A DNA stretch of 64,000 bases, taken from Ciona savignyi (lineage: Eukaryota; Chordata; Ascidiacea; Phlebobranchia; Cionidae). A program made the position numbers and the translations under genes. Under the pieces are notes generated by a model that had not been told where the DNA came from, made no database searches, and saw only the letters and a program-made list of their open reading frames with translations. This document shows, piece by piece, positions 24,895-37,400 of this stretch (within the stretch, counting starts at the first letter, position 1; the number at the start of each line of letters is the position of its first letter). The DNA lies in NCBI GenBank assembly GCA_000149265.1, contig CH001982.1:862661-926660 (forward strand), in the 5' to 3' direction.

Positions 24895-25240
24895 GTGAGA
24901 TGATGTATATCTAATTTTAGTGGTGAAATCGGATCAGTATATCAATGCCAACCGTCAACGGACAAGTACAAAACCAAAAAAGATGACTAATATCTTGTTG
25001 TTGCGCTGCAACGAGACGTCTTGGACCAGCAGCAGACTGGCAGGCCGCTAGAACTTGGAAAAACAAACGCGAAAATACTTTTCAAATACAAAACGCCAAC
25101 TGGTTTTAAAATGATGCATTTACAATGTATAGACTGTATATGACCGATTTTCGACGTTGTTATCGCTCAGTTGTATTCTAGTACATTCAATTGATGTGGC
25201 TTGGGTCATTGGCAGTGGTAGAAGATAAGATTTGTCCCAT

Positions 25241-25443
25241 TTAGCGTCTCATTCTCGCCATCAGGTTTTTAACGATTGCAGCAATAATCACGTAGGTGAC
25301 TATACTGGCGCAACCAACCATGACGAATGACGTCAGACCGCAAGCTGAATCTTCAGATGTGTCGTCAACGTGTGACGTGAGATAACCGCGTTTTCTCTCA
25401 CGTTCTCCGAATGGATATTGCATGAACCCATTCAATCTGTCAT
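25241..25443 (-). CDS. ZP gene last exon: second basic site and transmembrane anchor
   Basis: Reads GERERKRGYLTSHVDD, then a hydrophobic helix SFVMVGCASIVTYVIIAAIV followed by KNLMARMRR and TAA at 25241-25243. RERKR is another furin-like motif. The gap to exon 14 is 2.7 kb and phases do not match, so a small intervening exon is expected. Confidence 0.75.
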
Positions 25444-28400
25444 CTATTAAAATAAACGTAAGTGAGTCTTCATAATTTCTTATGTGCTAAATAGCCTACA
25501 TTGGCCACACTTTTTTTTATTTTAAAACTTGTATAGCCTTACTATACATTGGATCAGGGTCGACTATCGAACGTAGTGGAGTTTTAAACCCAGAGTCTCT
25601 AAATCCTAAGAGCTAGGTGGTTTTTTGCATGCTCTTTATGTATAAGCTGGCGACGTTGACCGTTCGACCACTTTAAAGTAGCTTACTTTGATTTAATGTC
25701 AGTCAATCTGTTATTTATTGAAACAAAAACACCAGTCATAAATTCGGTATGTGATAAACAGCCTACAATAACGTTTCTTAATTATTTTATAATAAAAACT
25801 TGTGTTTTTGGATGGGATGCTTGCTATGTATTGGATTGGGGTTGTGGTAAAATCATTTTTTTTCCATTTTATCACAAAGATAATAAATACAATACCAAAT
25901 AAAACTATTCCTTTAAAAATCGTAAAAAAACTCAAATAAAATCAAATAAAACTTAACTCAAAAAGCCTGTAATTTAGCATGTTCTGTTAATGCAAATTAA
26001 AAAGGTAAGCTTTATATCCAAAACACTAAATCCTATTGTCCGCCCAACTTATTTCGGCTCAGCCGAGATTAGTCGAAAGGTCAAAATCGAGCTATCCCGT
26101 GCATACATACATACCTGGCCTGATTACTGATATTCGTTTCGATACAAAGACTTGGAACCCGGAATCCGATGCTATTGGTCGAGCCTTGTTCCGCCTCAGT
26201 GGGTATGCGTTTCGAAGAGGTAACTGAAAATGCAGGTGGTTATTTAAAGATAACTAGAAAAATGGAAATATGTTCGCTATCAAGTATAACTCTATCTTAA
26301 ATGCGCGTGCCAGCATTTGCGTTAGATGGGTTATGTTTTAGACGTTTATTTTATAACTTTAATTATTTTGCAACGGATTTATAGGTTTTGTTAAATCAAA
26401 GGAACGTTTCATTTACTATGCAATAGCTCCGGTAACCCGACGGTGGGCGCGAGGTGATCTGACGATTGCCCGTGTGCTAACCCCTGGTTTTCCCACTCAA
26501 GGAGCTAAAGATGAATATCGAATATCATATACCAAGTATTTATTAAGGTTTCTAATCCAATGAAACGATCCTAAGTGATTTGCCCGACTGAAGACAACAT
26601 ACGTCAAGTTAGATAAGAAACTGATCCTGAGGTAAATCGAACATGGTTGTCGTGCCCTGTCGTAACAAAACGCCCACGGAAAAACCTCTAGAAATCGTAT
26701 TATCACGTCGTAACTTCAGATAAACACCGAGCGCACGCCCGTGTTAGTAATAATCGTTTATTCGCTGCTCCTGCTGCGTGTTTGACCTTTTTTACCGTTT
26801 TTTTACCTGGCTTAGTTTCGAACTCATAGTGGGTTCGTTGCTAAGACCGTTTTTTGTTTAATATGTAAGTTTACATATGTCGGTATATGTATAGGTCGCG
26901 TTAACCATTCGGCCACACGACGTACACTGCTTGTCAGAGCTTAGTTGCTGTTATTTAGGTGTGGTACATTTGCTTTGCGGTTTAAAAGTAGCAATTATAA
27001 CTGTTTTGTAATTTATTGTAATTATAATGCGTTTTCTTTTTGTTTTAGATTTGGCATAAAACATTCAATTAATCCTTAATAACTAAGGAATACAACACAA
27101 TAGGCCTATCCGCCAGCATTGCTACAAATCAAAGTCCAGCAGTGCTATGTACAACCGAATACGCGAAGCATTTAATTAAATCTCGATTTACGTCATATGT
27201 GACGTCATTTACTATTCTCGTATTGCGGCAGAAGATCCAGCAACGCAACCAACAAGATATAGAGTCACGTTTCTCAGTCGGGTCGGTACTGCGTGAGCAC
27301 GAGATGTCCGACCAGATAGCGGTTGATAAATCCATTAATGCGGATTTCCGTTCTCGTCAATATATAATGGGACCGGCCGTCTAAATTTAAGCAGGCGAGT
27401 CCATTGGTAAAATTAGACTTAATGAATTATCACAAATATTTAAAAAAGGTGGTATGACGCGTGGTTGGTCTTTTATTAGAAGAAATCAGTTGTGTATTAA
27501 CAAATGATTTTTAAGATTTGTTTAAAATCGCTGTTCCACACGGCATGAATACGACTTTCGTAGTGCAATAGCGTAATAACTTTGGATTGAGCGATTCCAG
27601 TGGATTAAATCTACTGACCAATCTACGAAAACGCACTTAGGTTGCTAAAAACAGGCATGACAGTAACTTTTGGTATATCTACATGTTTCTTTAACTTCAA
27701 GGCAAATATGTTTGTTTTTTTAAACATGTTTGAGACTAAAATAGTCAGTAAGTTCGTCTTGGATAAGCAAACGTGCCAACTATAAATGCAGCCGCATTAC
27801 ACTTATCAGTGTTTTTAATTAAAGGCAAAAATATATGAATTATCCAACACCGGTTCTGCGACTTCTACAGTTTTAATAAAATATATAAAAATAAATATCG
27901 ACAAAAAAATCAAGGCTGGCTTTAATTTTATTAATTTTATATTAAAATTTGAAATTTCTTTTGCTTAATGTAAGGTTTAACGGCCACGTGTACTAATGAC
28001 GTGCTTTACCTACTTTAGTTTTGCCGTTTTATCCTGTCTACTTGGCTTAAAATAACTATGCCATTCTTCTTTAATGTAACAAAGGAGCAAAAAAATAAAC
28101 TAATAATAGCACCACGGTTTAAGTACCAAAAGCTTGTCTTTGTCCTTACCTTTTTATTCTTATTCGTTACATCTCGTTTCCTTCGGTTGAAATCGGATAA
28201 TCCTGACAGCGAACCGGCTGCAGACAAACTATTCAAAATGCTTTCGAGTCCATCATCTACGTCAGTGGAGTTGGTCTCTGTGCTTCCACCTTGCGGTGGC
28301 GTGGGCGTAATGGTGCTCCCGCAAGTGGGCAAGCATGCCTCGTATCCAGTGTCACAAACGGATACCCTGTAAAGGCGAAATGGTTAACGCTACCGATACA

Positions 28401-31400
28401 TATACCAAGTCTATACAAAAACGGTCCGAGTAACGAGCGCACCATGGGTTCGAAACTTGGCTCAGTAAAAAAAAAAAAATTATGAAGATGTGTGGTTGAA
28501 TGATAAATGCGACCGATACATATACCGACTCTAACGGTCCTTGTGACGAGCCCATCATGGGTTCAAAACATCTCTTGGTAAAAAAATAAATAAAAATACC
28601 CTTTAAAAATGGTCGTGTGGCCGAATGGTTAACGTTATACAGCTTTCTATTTAAACAGTCTGAATGACCAGCCTATCAGGTATTCGAAACTTAGAGTCGT
28701 TTAAAACGAAGTTGCAAAGGCATCAACATATGGACGACAACCATTCTGTGATCAAATGACCAAATGGTCGAGTAAATGGTATATTGTATGAGATAGGCGA
28801 TGCCAACTTACTTGCAAACGATAAATACGTCGCTTGTAACTGACTGCACCGCCCACTCAAATACACGGAACGCCCATTTTGCTTGAGCTGATTGACCGTT
28901 CTCCATGACCAAAGTGAAAGCTGGGTTACTCGGGCAGCTGTAAGTTGTTCAATGAAGGATTACATGATGGCTATTGTCGTTATTAAAGTTTTGTCAAACT
29001 AAAATTAATTTTAATTAGCTATGCTGTTTGTTTTAATTTAATAATACTGATGGAATTGGGAAATATGTTTGCTTAAATGGTGTAATTTTCTATGACGATT
29101 TTCAACTAGATTGATATTAAGATAAAACTACTTTATAACTTAACGCTTTCTTACTTACTTATTAGCGAGGTAATCTGGCGATTGCCCGTGTGGTAACACT
29201 TTCTATGATTTACTATTCATGGAGATAAAACATGAAACTAATTCCCCTTTTAGTTAGGAATCTAAGCTTAGGCTGTGAAATACAAATTTACCCGTTGATA
29301 ATGAAGTCGTAAATATGCCTCCTTCGTGCTGTAGTATCAGTGGCATAACATCTGTCCAGCACAAGAACTTCGTTTTGCTGGTTTGTTATTGACAGCGCAA
29401 CCAGATCTACGGCGACGTACAAAATTTCACCTGCAATTTTGGCGGAAGATTTAAAACATTTTTTTCTTACCAAGCTCAGTTTCGACTTAAAAAAACACTA
29501 TAAGCATTTTAGTTGTAATAAAGGATTTGACATTCCCGTTTATCCCCATGAATGGGAAATCAAGGGGGTTAACACACGGGCAATCGTCAGATCACCTCGC
29601 GCCCATCGTCGTGTTACCGGAGCTATTGCAGTGTGTAATATTTTCTAACACGCTCCTTAAATGTTTAGGGGGGTTGGAGTTTGTTTTTACGTTTACATTT
29701 TTGTTTAGGAAAGGGTTAAAATTAGTTTCCATAGTTTAGTGAGAAGTTTCCTCCTTCCCTCTTTTTATCCTTTTAGTATTGCTCGTGTCAGAGTCTATTC
29801 CGCGTTTTTACAATGTCAATAAAAACAGACTTTAGTTTTAAATCACAAGGAAAAAAGGGGGCTGTTCATATGCGGGTTTCCTTCGCTAAATGATCATAAA
29901 TATTCGAGTAAAAGCAACATGTTTACCTTCCGCAATGGTAGGGGAACTGGAGATTAAACTTCCAGTCGTGTAGCTGCTATCTCTGTACATCGTCATGTCG
30001 ACTTGGAAGGTGGCATGACCGGTTTGCTCCGATAGCGTCCTGCAAATATCGAAATTACCGGTTGAAGATATAAATTATCATTCCAATATCGGTTAAACAC
30101 CACCGGATCATGATACAAAATGTTGCCCGGAGAGGCTCACTTATGCTAATTATAGCAATTATAACTGTTTTATTAATGCGGGTTTTACCGTTAAGTTTCC
30201 AACCCATGATAGCTCTCTTCCTTTTTTTATATAGAATCGGTATATGTATTGGTCGCGACAACCATTCGGCCACACGAACTTTTTTAATCGGGCAAAGTAT
30301 TGATCCCATGATGGCCTTGACCCTAAGACCGTTTTGATATAGAATTGATATAAATATCGGCCGCGTTAGACATTCAGCCACACGACCGTACTTGTCTGGT
30401 TAATATGAGTAGGATAGGATATTCATGTTTATTACCATATGTGGACAATCAAGGGGGTTAACACACGGGCAATCGTCAGATCACCTCGCGCCCACCGTCG
30501 GGTTACCGGAGCTATTGCAGTGTGTTGTGTGTGTGATTCACATGTTTCTTTAATTAAGTAAAATGAATTAATCAGCTTGGTTCGAGCAATGTCCGTAAAG
30601 TGCCCTACCAAAGGACACAACCGACTCGCGGCCAGTTTCAATTCTGCAACCCTTAAGGCGACGCACTAAACCACTAGACTAATCTATCGTACAAATATGC
30701 TCGTGTTTATCTATAAAATTGTTTAAAGTTATTTTAATCACCAACCTGACAGTTGGCTGAATGCCGAATCCCAGTCCAGTTGTCATGTTTCTCTTCTTGT
30801 CGTAAACACAAGCCAAATCGAGCAGCACAACCGTCGCCGTCGCCGACTGGTCGGTGAGGCGCCACAACACTTTGTTACGTATCGTGTACTCCGCGCCCGT
30901 TACCTGAACGTTTACCATGATAATTTCGTGAAAGATAAGTAAAATTTTAAGTGGAAATGGTAAAATTAGAATGGGCAATTGACATTACATGTTTCATATT
31001 CGTCAGCATGAAATTACCTTCAATTACAGGTTATCGCTAAATTAGGCAGATTTGGTTTCTCGGAAATAACTGAAAACCCGTATTTTTTACTTTCTTTTAC
31101 CGGTCTGAGTTTCGAACACACGAAGAGCTCGTTGCGAAGACCGTTTGTTGTATATATAAGTCGGTATATGTATCGGTCGTGTTAACCATTCGACCACACA
31201 AACGTATTCTGAAAACCCGTTAATTATGTAAAAACCGTTTCTTAAGTTGTTATTCCAAGGACTCACGTTGACTGTTGAGCCGCAGCTGCTGTCGATAGGT
31301 GGCGGTATGGAGAGTTTGTATTGTGTCCCGTCAGAGCTGAGTGTTGCGTAACAAAGGGACGACTCGTAGCCTTGAAAATGAATGAGACGCATATCATCCA

Positions 31401-34400
31401 ACAGTCCCTCATCCGATATCACACGCTTGTCGAATGCCACACTGATTGAATCGTTCCCGCAAGACAGGATAGGTTCAGCTGGAATGGAAAAATATAATTG
31501 GATTTTTTTTATAGCTAAGTGGTTTAATTTATAGATAAAAACTTAAATCTTAAGTTTCAATCTTTAGCATTTTAGGCAACACTAAATAGGAAGAGGTAAA
31601 TCCCCAATACAAATAGGAAGGGCTACCCCCCAAGCCTTAACCTAAAAAAAATTAGAATATTTTTCAACCAAAGATAAAAATGTGGTGATAAGTTAGCCAT
31701 AAAAAATTGAGCTTAGTCTTAGACCCGCAATCAGCTTTTAAGTAAAAACAGCAAAATTTTACGTGTATTTTACGATAATTTAATTGCACCTTCTCATTAT
31801 ACTAATATGCATTCACCCACAATAGCTGCCACATCAAGCATCAACGTATAAATGTATGTAACACAGGAGTAAAATTATGTAATAACCCCTGCACAAACCG
31901 CCATATATTCTATTAGGTTTATATTGCATCTGCAAACGAGGTATAAAGTGATGTTTTCATAAGCATTCAACAAGGTCTAATTACGAAGACGATTAGGGCC
32001 ATGATATATTACAGTCGTGTAAACATACACGTACAGACAATCGTTTTAAAATCTTGTTCGAAATTTAAGAGTTTAATTTATAATTTGTATTTTTAACGTT
32101 TTTTGGTATTATTTTATATATACCCATGCTTATTAAAAGCTGTGTCTTGAGTCTTTTAATACCTTAATAACCTAACTATTACTTTTAACTTGTCGATAAC
32201 CCTTTTCTGTGTACTAATTTGCGACGGTTGTTTGTAAATAATTCTTTATTCCGCAGGAAAGAAGTACTGATATAATGCGAAGAAACAAAATAGAAATACA
32301 ATATATTCCGAGTCGTATTTTTTTTACGCGCGTGATTCCCAGGCTAAATAATACGGTCGTGTGGCAGAATGTCAGCGACCGATACATATACAGACTCCTA
32401 TACAAATACGGTCTAGTGACGAGCCCATCAATGGTACGAAACTTTGCCTTTAAGTAAAAAATACTAGGCTTTAGCGGCTCAAAGAATTAATAATCGAACT
32501 CCTTGCCCAAATAATCGCAGTGTTTCCCGATAAAAATAACGCTTACCGAAATCACAGTGTTTCCCAATAAAAAATATCGCTTACCGAAATCACAGTGTTT
32601 CCTAATAAAAAATAACGCTTACCGAAATCACAGTGTTTCCCAATAAAAATATCTCTTACCGAAATCACATTGTTTCCCGATAAAAATATCTCTTACCGAA
32701 ATCACAGTGTTTCCCAATAAAAAATATCGCTTACCGAAATCACAGTGTTTCCCAATAAAAAATATCGCTTACCGAAATCACAGTGTTTCCCAATAAAAAA
32801 TAACTCTTACCGAAATCACAGTGTTTCCCAATAAAAAATAACGCTTACCGAAATCACAGTATTTCCCGATAAAAATAACGCTTACCGAAATCACAGTGTT
32901 TCCCAATAAAAATATCGCTTACCGAAATCACAGTGTTTCCCGATAAAAATATCGCTTACCGAAATCGCAGTGTTTCCCGATGAAATTCTGCGGACACTGA
33001 CATCGATAGCCACGGGCTATTCGTCCGTCCACCACGCACTCTCCCCCATTATGACAAGGGTTGACGTCACAGGGGCACGCTCCCAATGAGCACACCTGCG
33101 GAGTGAGTTGGAAAAATAAATATTCAACCGCCGAAGTACAGCGGCGGTAGCGTAACGCTACAAAAACGAGTTAATCCAATTTACCGTGACAACGTCGAGT
33201 AAGAATTGCTTCGACGAAGTTCACGTATATTTAGACTCGTCGCATTTTAGAACTGCGCCGTAAAAATATAGTATTCATGTTTATCCACGTAAATGGCGGA
33301 AACCAAGGGGGTTACCACACGGGCAATCGACAGATCACCTCGCGCACAAGATACAAGAGTAATATAGTAATGTGATATTAAGCAAACATGGCCGATGTGC
33401 GCTTAGCAATAAACATATCATGATATTGAACGACCGTGCGACCGAATTAATAAAGCAATTGAACTGTACATGGAATAATATCATAAAAACCGTATTGCTT
33501 ACCGGCTACTAAGGTTCGAAAATTAGGCAAGGTATAAAGAAACCGTTCAGCGTGGCCAAATGGTTAAAGTGACCATTTCATAACTCGATTTCTAGATAGA
33601 AACGGCAATAGTAACGACGAAACATGTCCAGTAAATTCATAATTGTTTTCTCTAGGAAAACAAAATACAAGTCGCATTTTTGTGCTAAAAATTCATTTCA
33701 AATAATTCCTTTTATTTTTCCCAAACAAACGTTATATTCTCGGATTTTCGCGTAATTTTCTTCTTTACCTCTATGTTCGTGTCCGTAGCAGGGCAGAGTA
33801 TCGAACCAGGGAGACCCCCCGTGCAGACGCGATTCCTCGATCTGGTTCCATTCCTGCAGGATTTGGAACAAACGCTCCAATTGTTCCAGATGCTCCACCC
33901 GCTCGGGCCTAAGGTGAAAACACCGACTTTTTGCAAAACGAAATGTTTAATTTCGAATCGCGTTAACCATTCGGCCACACGACCGATTTATATATCAGTT
34001 CCAGATATAAAGAAACAAGTGAGTGACGAGATCATCTTGGTATCGAAACTGAGCCCAGTAAAAAAATAAAAAAAAATCATTAATTTTGATGTAAAACATT
34101 ATTATGCTTTACATTTAAAATCCTTACTTTAGTTTTATCTTTCCCAGTTTTTTAAAAAATGGCAAGCGAATCAAATCACGGCACAGTAACAGAAAAAAAA
34201 ACGGCAAAACGAACAGTCATTAAAACATGTTGTCGTACTTTCAATGCAAAAGATACAATGGAATTATTTGGACAGCAGTAAAATCAAAAAAGAAATACGA
34301 TATACGTCAATAAAAAAGGAAGAAATATTAAATAATTATAGCGGACGCGGCCGAAAATTTTAAGCGAAAAAATACAATGTGCAAATCTTACCAGCACCGC

Positions 34401-37400
34401 CATAGATGCGCACAGGGTGGTAACAGCGTGGGCCTTGCTCCTGTCCAGTGTACGCATTGATGTAACAACAGTCGAACTGGCGACATTTCTCTCTGCGTGA
34501 TCATGAGAGTTGAAATAGTGTCGAATGCTTTAAAATAGAAACTACTTATACTTCCTATTTTAAACGCCATCTACTTACGCCGACACGATCGTACTAAGTA
34601 TGCCAGACCAGGTGTTTTAATATTTGTTTTACACGGAAGATAACAGTAATTTGGATATTAATAATATAAAATAAAACTGCGTCGTATTCTCTTTCTTTGT
34701 GGTTTTGAAAACTTGATTTTTTTGATTTTTTATAAACGTTTTTTATAATATTTGCTAAAGTATAGAGAAACCGTATTAAAATTACATCCGTATTATGCGA
34801 AATAGGTCAAATGCGGGACGGTAAATATAATATATTGGCGTGTGCCTTGGCTTTATTTGAAAATAAATTTTTTTACCAGACTCATTTTTGAAGCCATGAC
34901 GGTCTCGTTGCTTAGACCGTTTTTATGTATATAATTGGTAATATATGTAACGGTCGTAACCATTCTGCCACGCAATCGTACCTGGACGTTATACCCTCGG
35001 CATTCCCACAACCAGTCCTGTTCGCCGCTTCAGTGCGAATACAAGATGAGTAAATAGGGACTCTCCCTGCTATAGCGATTCCTTCTGGACCGTCGATACC
35101 TGGAAACAAAATTCCCTTCAAATTGCTTCGTGCAAGCTGCAGACATCTGGTCCAGTCATCGGTTAATTTGTATCCAATTGCCTTGTAAACGTACTTGTGT
35201 GGTATAATATGCAAAACTACGGTGGTAAGTGATTTCCACGAAACGTTGGAATCTATAATTTCGCCACATCGCTCAGACGATCTTAAATGGCTATTACCAG
35301 CCCGTGGTGTGTCATACGCCATACATTTTACAATTTTTTTATGAGAAATACGATAACAAAACCCGAAAAAAAGCATACTGCACGGTATATGTACACTTAT
35401 ATAACTCAAATTTTCATCTTTGGCTAAATGATATGTTTACTTAGTTATGCACGAAACCTAGCTTCTACCAATGTGGTTACACGGCTACTGTTACAAGTAT
35501 AATTTGTAAGGTCAGGCGAGTAGAAGCTGAAATAAATCTGTTGCAGTTTATTTTTACGGACATTATACCGTTCAAATGTTATCACGGCAATAATAACCAA
35601 CCATTACGATATCCAATATCGTACGCCGCTCCCCGTTTTGGCCGCAAATCGGACGAAATAAGTCTTTCAAGAAATCCGACGCATATTTATCAATGCTATT
35701 CTGCGCTATCTCGCGCCAGCATTTTCCGCAGTTGAATACCGATATCCTATGTACTTTGGATATTTTACCAAGCTAAGTTTCGACCCGTTATTATGGTTCC
35801 GCCAATTGCACCGTTTTTTGTAGTAAATTCGGTTTCGACCACACGACCATAGATTTCCCGACGGTATTTTTTTATTGACTTAAGATTTGATTTAACCCAT
35901 GATGAACTTGTACGTAAGACCGTTTTTGTATAGAATTGATATATCTTTCGACGATTTAATCAATAGTAACCCGACCGTACCCATTTCGTCGTATTTCATT
36001 GCACGACGAAAGCGTTTAAATTTTAATATCCCGAATTACGAAGCTCATTTATGTACGATAATGTTTAGACCCCGTTATGCCAGCATTTCCATTCCTGTGC
36101 ATTTATTTAGCCATTTACCCGCCGCAGGTTAGTTACCAAGCGCAATTTCTCCAAATGTTTTCGGAAACGATACCGTGTCGCCATTTTCCGGTCAATTTAC
36201 ATTCGGTCACTACAGCAGTCCGCAACTGGTCATTTCCGACAAAGTGGAGAAAAATTATCCCCAACTCTGTTTTCGCCGTTTTGTTCGTCGTTTGAACGAA
36301 ATTGTTGACCGTGGTAACTCGTGTTTAGAAAGAAAACAAATAATTACAGCGCATGCGTAAACCGCGAAGGATCAAGGCGACTCATTTGTTTTCGCATGGC
36401 GCAATGATAATATTGCGACCAGTAATAACTAGCGTCCGTCATACTTGTATTACACAGCATGATCACTACTTGGGGAGTAATCGAGTTACGAAATACCCCC
36501 TTCCCACTTCGGGTTTATATATTTGGAAGTAAAAGTGGACAAATTGCTACAATTGAAATGGTTTTCTTGGCACTGTGTCAAAGGTTTAGGTCAACAGCAA
36601 TCTTGTAGGTGAAACTTACAGACCCGTCTTTTTATGTGGTCTGTATGTGACTATGTGGCACTATCTATTCGGCCACACATGCTGTATATGTGAATATGTG
36701 ACGCTAACCATTCGGCCACACAATTATTCGTACATTTAGTGCGGCCGATTCGATTCATACACAGCATGTCTGGCCGAATGGTTAGTGTTACTGATTATAA
36801 TTTTTTCTGTTTAAATTTTTTTGCAGTAACACAAAAATGGCAGATTCGAGACCAACCCCGGTAAAAAATGTATTTCAAAAATCATTGGGCGACACTTACC
36901 ATAGACATCAGATAAAGTTCGGGGACATTTCTTCGCGTAGTTACAGGGGGCGACTTGGGTTCTACTCCCAGCGCAGCCTTCTCGGGACAAGCTAATCACC
37001 CTGCATTGTCGTACGCGTCGTTTGGTGCCAGTTTTTCCGCATGACTGACTACACTGTCCCCACGACGACCACCTCTGCCAAGTACCACCACTTCGGGCAG
37101 CTGAGGGAAATATAGGATAGGATATTCATGTTTATCCCCGTGAATGGGAAAACCAAGGGGGTTAACGCACACGGGCAATCTTCAGATCACCTCGCGCCCA
37201 CCGTCGGGTTACCGGAGCTATTGCAGTGTGTTGTATATGATAGACACGTTTTTTTAATTTGGTAGGACCCATTAATTCGCTGAGTTCAGACAATGTCCGT
37301 AAAGTGCCTTGCCTAAGGACACAACCGACTAGCTAGCGACCAGTTTCGCACTGTAACCGGCCGGACTGCCGGATATCTAAAGTTATCCAAAGTTTTCCGT

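Larger units (their letters stand above)
22849..25240. other. Intergenic stretch upstream of MRTF
   Basis: Contains the MITE-like element, the hairpin and, toward 24889-24894, a minus-strand AATAAA that may polyadenylate the ZP gene. An open frame at 23238-23582 (+) starts inside the MITE end and shows no domain. Confidence 0.5.

Noticed and set aside
27129..27335. Candidate for the missing ZP exon between exons 14 and 15
   Set aside because: From the plausible acceptor in this stretch, the phase-0 reading meets TGA within five codons, and the other frames show no Ser/Thr-rich linker.
32512..32959. CRISPR-like array of regular 37/38-bp units
   Set aside because: There are no unique spacers: the whole unit is repeated, it derives from the adjacent exon, and the genome is eukaryotic.
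35100..35409. Upstream extension of ZP gene exon 5 in the same open frame
   Set aside because: The strong TTTGTTTCCAG acceptor at 35100 has exactly the phase left by exon 4, so the upstream open stretch is more simply intron. I kept this in mind because parts of it (YKAIGYKLTDDWTRCLQLAR) look protein-like.
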